Made by a program: the position numbers and the translations under genes. A stretch of DNA of 5,944 bases from Lachnospiraceae bacterium. GTDB taxonomy: Bacteria > Bacillota > Clostridia > Lachnospirales > Lachnospiraceae. This document shows positions 4,693 through 5,944 of this stretch, piece by piece (positions within the stretch are counted from its first letter, which is position 1; every line of letters begins with the position of its first letter). The stretch covers positions 1 to 5,944 of the forward strand of contig JAAUZN010000083.1 in NCBI GenBank assembly GCA_014804565.1, given 5' to 3'. The notes beneath the pieces were generated by a model. It searched no databases and was not told the DNA's origin. It saw only the letters and a program-made list of their open reading frames with translations.

Positions 4693-5944
4693 CTGTCTCA
4701 CCTCCCGCTTCTTCCTCCATGCGCTGCAACTCAACCATTCTCCTGTAATCTTCACAATTCTCGCACAGGCTCTCATGGCTGCCAACCGCACAGATTTTTC
4801 CCTCATCAATGTAGATGATCTTATCCATATGCTCCACCGTGGAAATGCGATGAGCAATCAGAATCGTCGTCTTACCCTTCCTTTCCTCCAACAGATTTTT
4901 TAGAATGATCTTTTCGGTTTTCATGTCTACCGCAGAGACGGAGTCGTCCAATATCAGTATTGCCGAGTCCTTGAGAAGCGCTCTGGCAATGGAGATCCTC
5001 TGCTTCTGTCCGCCCGAAACCGTCACACCGCGCTCTCCCAGAATCGTCCGGTAACCTGCTGTAAAATCCATGATATCTTCATGCACATCGGAAAGCCTCG
5101 CCGCCCGCTCTACCAGAGCACCATCCACCTCATCCACAGCAAAAGAAATATTGTTTTCAATCGTGTCGGAGAACAGGAAATTATCCTGCGGCACGTAGGC
5201 ACATCCCTCCCGCACAGAATGGATCGATACCGTATTCACATCATGCCCGTCGATAAAGAGCGTGCCGTCCGGCACATTGTAGGCGCGCAGAATCAGATCC
5301 ACCAGAATCGTTTTTCCGGAGCCGGTTCTTCCCACCACGCCCACGCTCTCCCCGGCATAAATGGTGAAGGAAACGTCCCGAAGAGCGTCTGCCTCCCCGT
5401 CCGGATAACGGAAAGAAAGATGCCGGAACTCTATCTTGCCCTTCATACTGGTCAGATCTCTCACATCCGCCCGGTCTTTCACCGTAATTTCCGCTTCCAG
5501 CAGTTCCCCTATCCGGTTCAGGGAAGCCTTCCCTCTGGAAGTCTTCTCAATCAGCATAGACACTGCCATAACGGGCCATATGATAGAATCAAAATAGACA
5601 ATATACTCCACAAGCCGCCCGGCGTCAAACCTGCCGCAATAAACCAGATACCCTCCATAACCCAATATGACACAGATCACAGACTCCACAAGCAAAGTTG
5701 TGAGAATATTAAGAAGTGTGGAAATCCGGGTATAAGCCACATTGACCTCCTCATTTTCCACATTTAGTTTACAAAATTCTTTCAGTTCCAGATATTCTTT
5801 TACAAAAGCCTTGACGACCGCAATTCCCGAAAAATTCTCCTGAGAAAAATCAGACAATTTGGAAAACGCCTCCTGACGAATTTCCCATTTAGCTTTCATA
5901 GCCCTGAACAACACCGTTCCTATCAGAAACAAAAGCGCCATGGG
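4685..5944 (-). CDS. ABC exporter half-transporter with degenerate Walker B (upstream subunit; 5' end outside window)
   Basis: About 419 residues are visible, reading in from the right edge; the first 160 or so (start codon and the first membrane helices) are missing. Numbering from the Met at 5941-5939, which is internal rather than a start: the remaining membrane helices lie at about 1-12, 72-101 and 108-130, and the ATPase domain at about 168-405. Motifs are Walker A GRTGSGKT (204-211), Q-loop Q252, canonical signature VSGGQ (308-312), Walker B LILDDS with Asp333 (codon 4945-4943) in place of the catalytic Glu, and H-loop H364. A Walker B Asp in one subunit plus an altered signature in the other is the pattern of heterodimeric exporters such as TM287/288, BmrCD and LmrCD, with one degenerate and one hydrolytic ATP site. 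Its stop overlaps the next gene by 8 bases (ATGTATGA). Promoter and any regulator lie outside the window. Confidence 0.93.
   Translation of the reverse strand, partial: PMALLFLIGTVLFRAMKAKWEIRQEAFSKLSDFSQENFSGIAVVKAFVKEYLELKEFCKLNVENEEVNVAYTRISTLLNILTTLLVESVICVILGYGGYLVYCGRFDAGRLVEYIVYFDSIIWPVMAVSMLIEKTSRGKASLNRIGELLEAEITVKDRADVRDLTSMKGKIEFRHLSFRYPDGEADALRDVSFTIYAGESVGVVGRTGSGKTILVDLILRAYNVPDGTLFIDGHDVNTVSIHSVREGCAYVPQDNFLFSDTIENNISFAVDEVDGALVERAARLSDVHEDIMDFTAGYRTILGERGVTVSGGQKQRISIARALLKDSAILILDDSVSAVDMKTEKIILKNLLEERKGKTTILIAHRISTVEHMDKIIYIDEGKICAVGSHESLCENCEDYRRMVELQRMEEEAGGETDV
4698..4705 (-). promoter_or_regulatory. Shine-Dalgarno GGAGGTGA fixing the start of the downstream ABC subunit
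   Basis: On the minus strand GGAGGTGA lies 5 bases before the ATG at 4692-4690, inside the last codons of the upstream ABC gene. It decides the start in favour of 4692 over the longer in-frame reading from 4857, and fits coupled translation of the two subunits. Confidence 0.8.

Noticed and set aside
4321..4818. 165-codon plus-strand frame antisense to the two ABC genes
   Set aside because: It is antisense to conserved coding sequence across a gene junction, with His- and Arg-rich composition typical of shadows.
4693..4857. 55-residue N-terminal extension of the downstream ABC subunit
   Set aside because: It overlaps conserved ATPase coding of the upstream subunit, has low-quality composition, and GGAGGTGA selects the start at 4692.
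5081..5767. 228-codon plus-strand frame antisense to the upstream ABC gene
   Set aside because: It is long, but it is the complement of the ATPase and membrane domains, and its translation resembles no known fold.

Overview
The window looks like chromosomal DNA from a Gram-positive, low-to-middle GC anaerobe of the class Clostridia, most likely a Lachnospiraceae-type gut or rumen bacterium. The evidence is strong AGGAGG-type ribosome binding sites, a Clostridia-like RuvB N-terminus ([10 protein letters not shown]...), and paired half-size ABC exporters. I see no mobile elements, tRNA/rRNA genes, CRISPR arrays or obvious signs of recent transfer. The family-level assignment is an inference.

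Layout, left to right. (1) 1-313, minus strand: the first 104 codons of ruvB, the Holliday-junction branch-migration motor, running off the left edge. (2) 314-509: an AT-rich divergent intergenic region that must hold the promoters for ruvB (leftward) and for the next two genes (rightward). (3) 510-2795, plus strand: a two-gene operon. Its first gene encodes a 518-residue polytopic membrane protein made of two tandem DUF1538 units. Its second gene encodes a 234-residue soluble protein made of two tandem PII-like domains. (4) 2800-5944, minus strand: two overlapping genes for the two halves of a heterodimeric ABC exporter. The upstream half, cut by the right edge, has a degenerate Walker B. The downstream half has the catalytic glutamate but an altered signature motif.

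The most interesting part is region 3. A PII-like protein encoded directly after a membrane transporter recalls GlnK-AmtB and SbtB-SbtA, where the PII protein docks on the transporter and gates it in response to nucleotides. Here both partners are internally duplicated. DUF1538 proteins have, from memory, been linked to monovalent cation/proton antiport as a two-protein pair (UmpAB) in a halophile; here the pair is fused into one chain. My hypothesis is a cation transporter gated by a dedicated tandem-PII sensor. The substrate and the effector cannot be read from the sequence.

The plus-strand operon and the minus-strand ABC operon converge with only 4 bases between stop codons and no recognisable intrinsic terminator, so their transcripts probably overlap.
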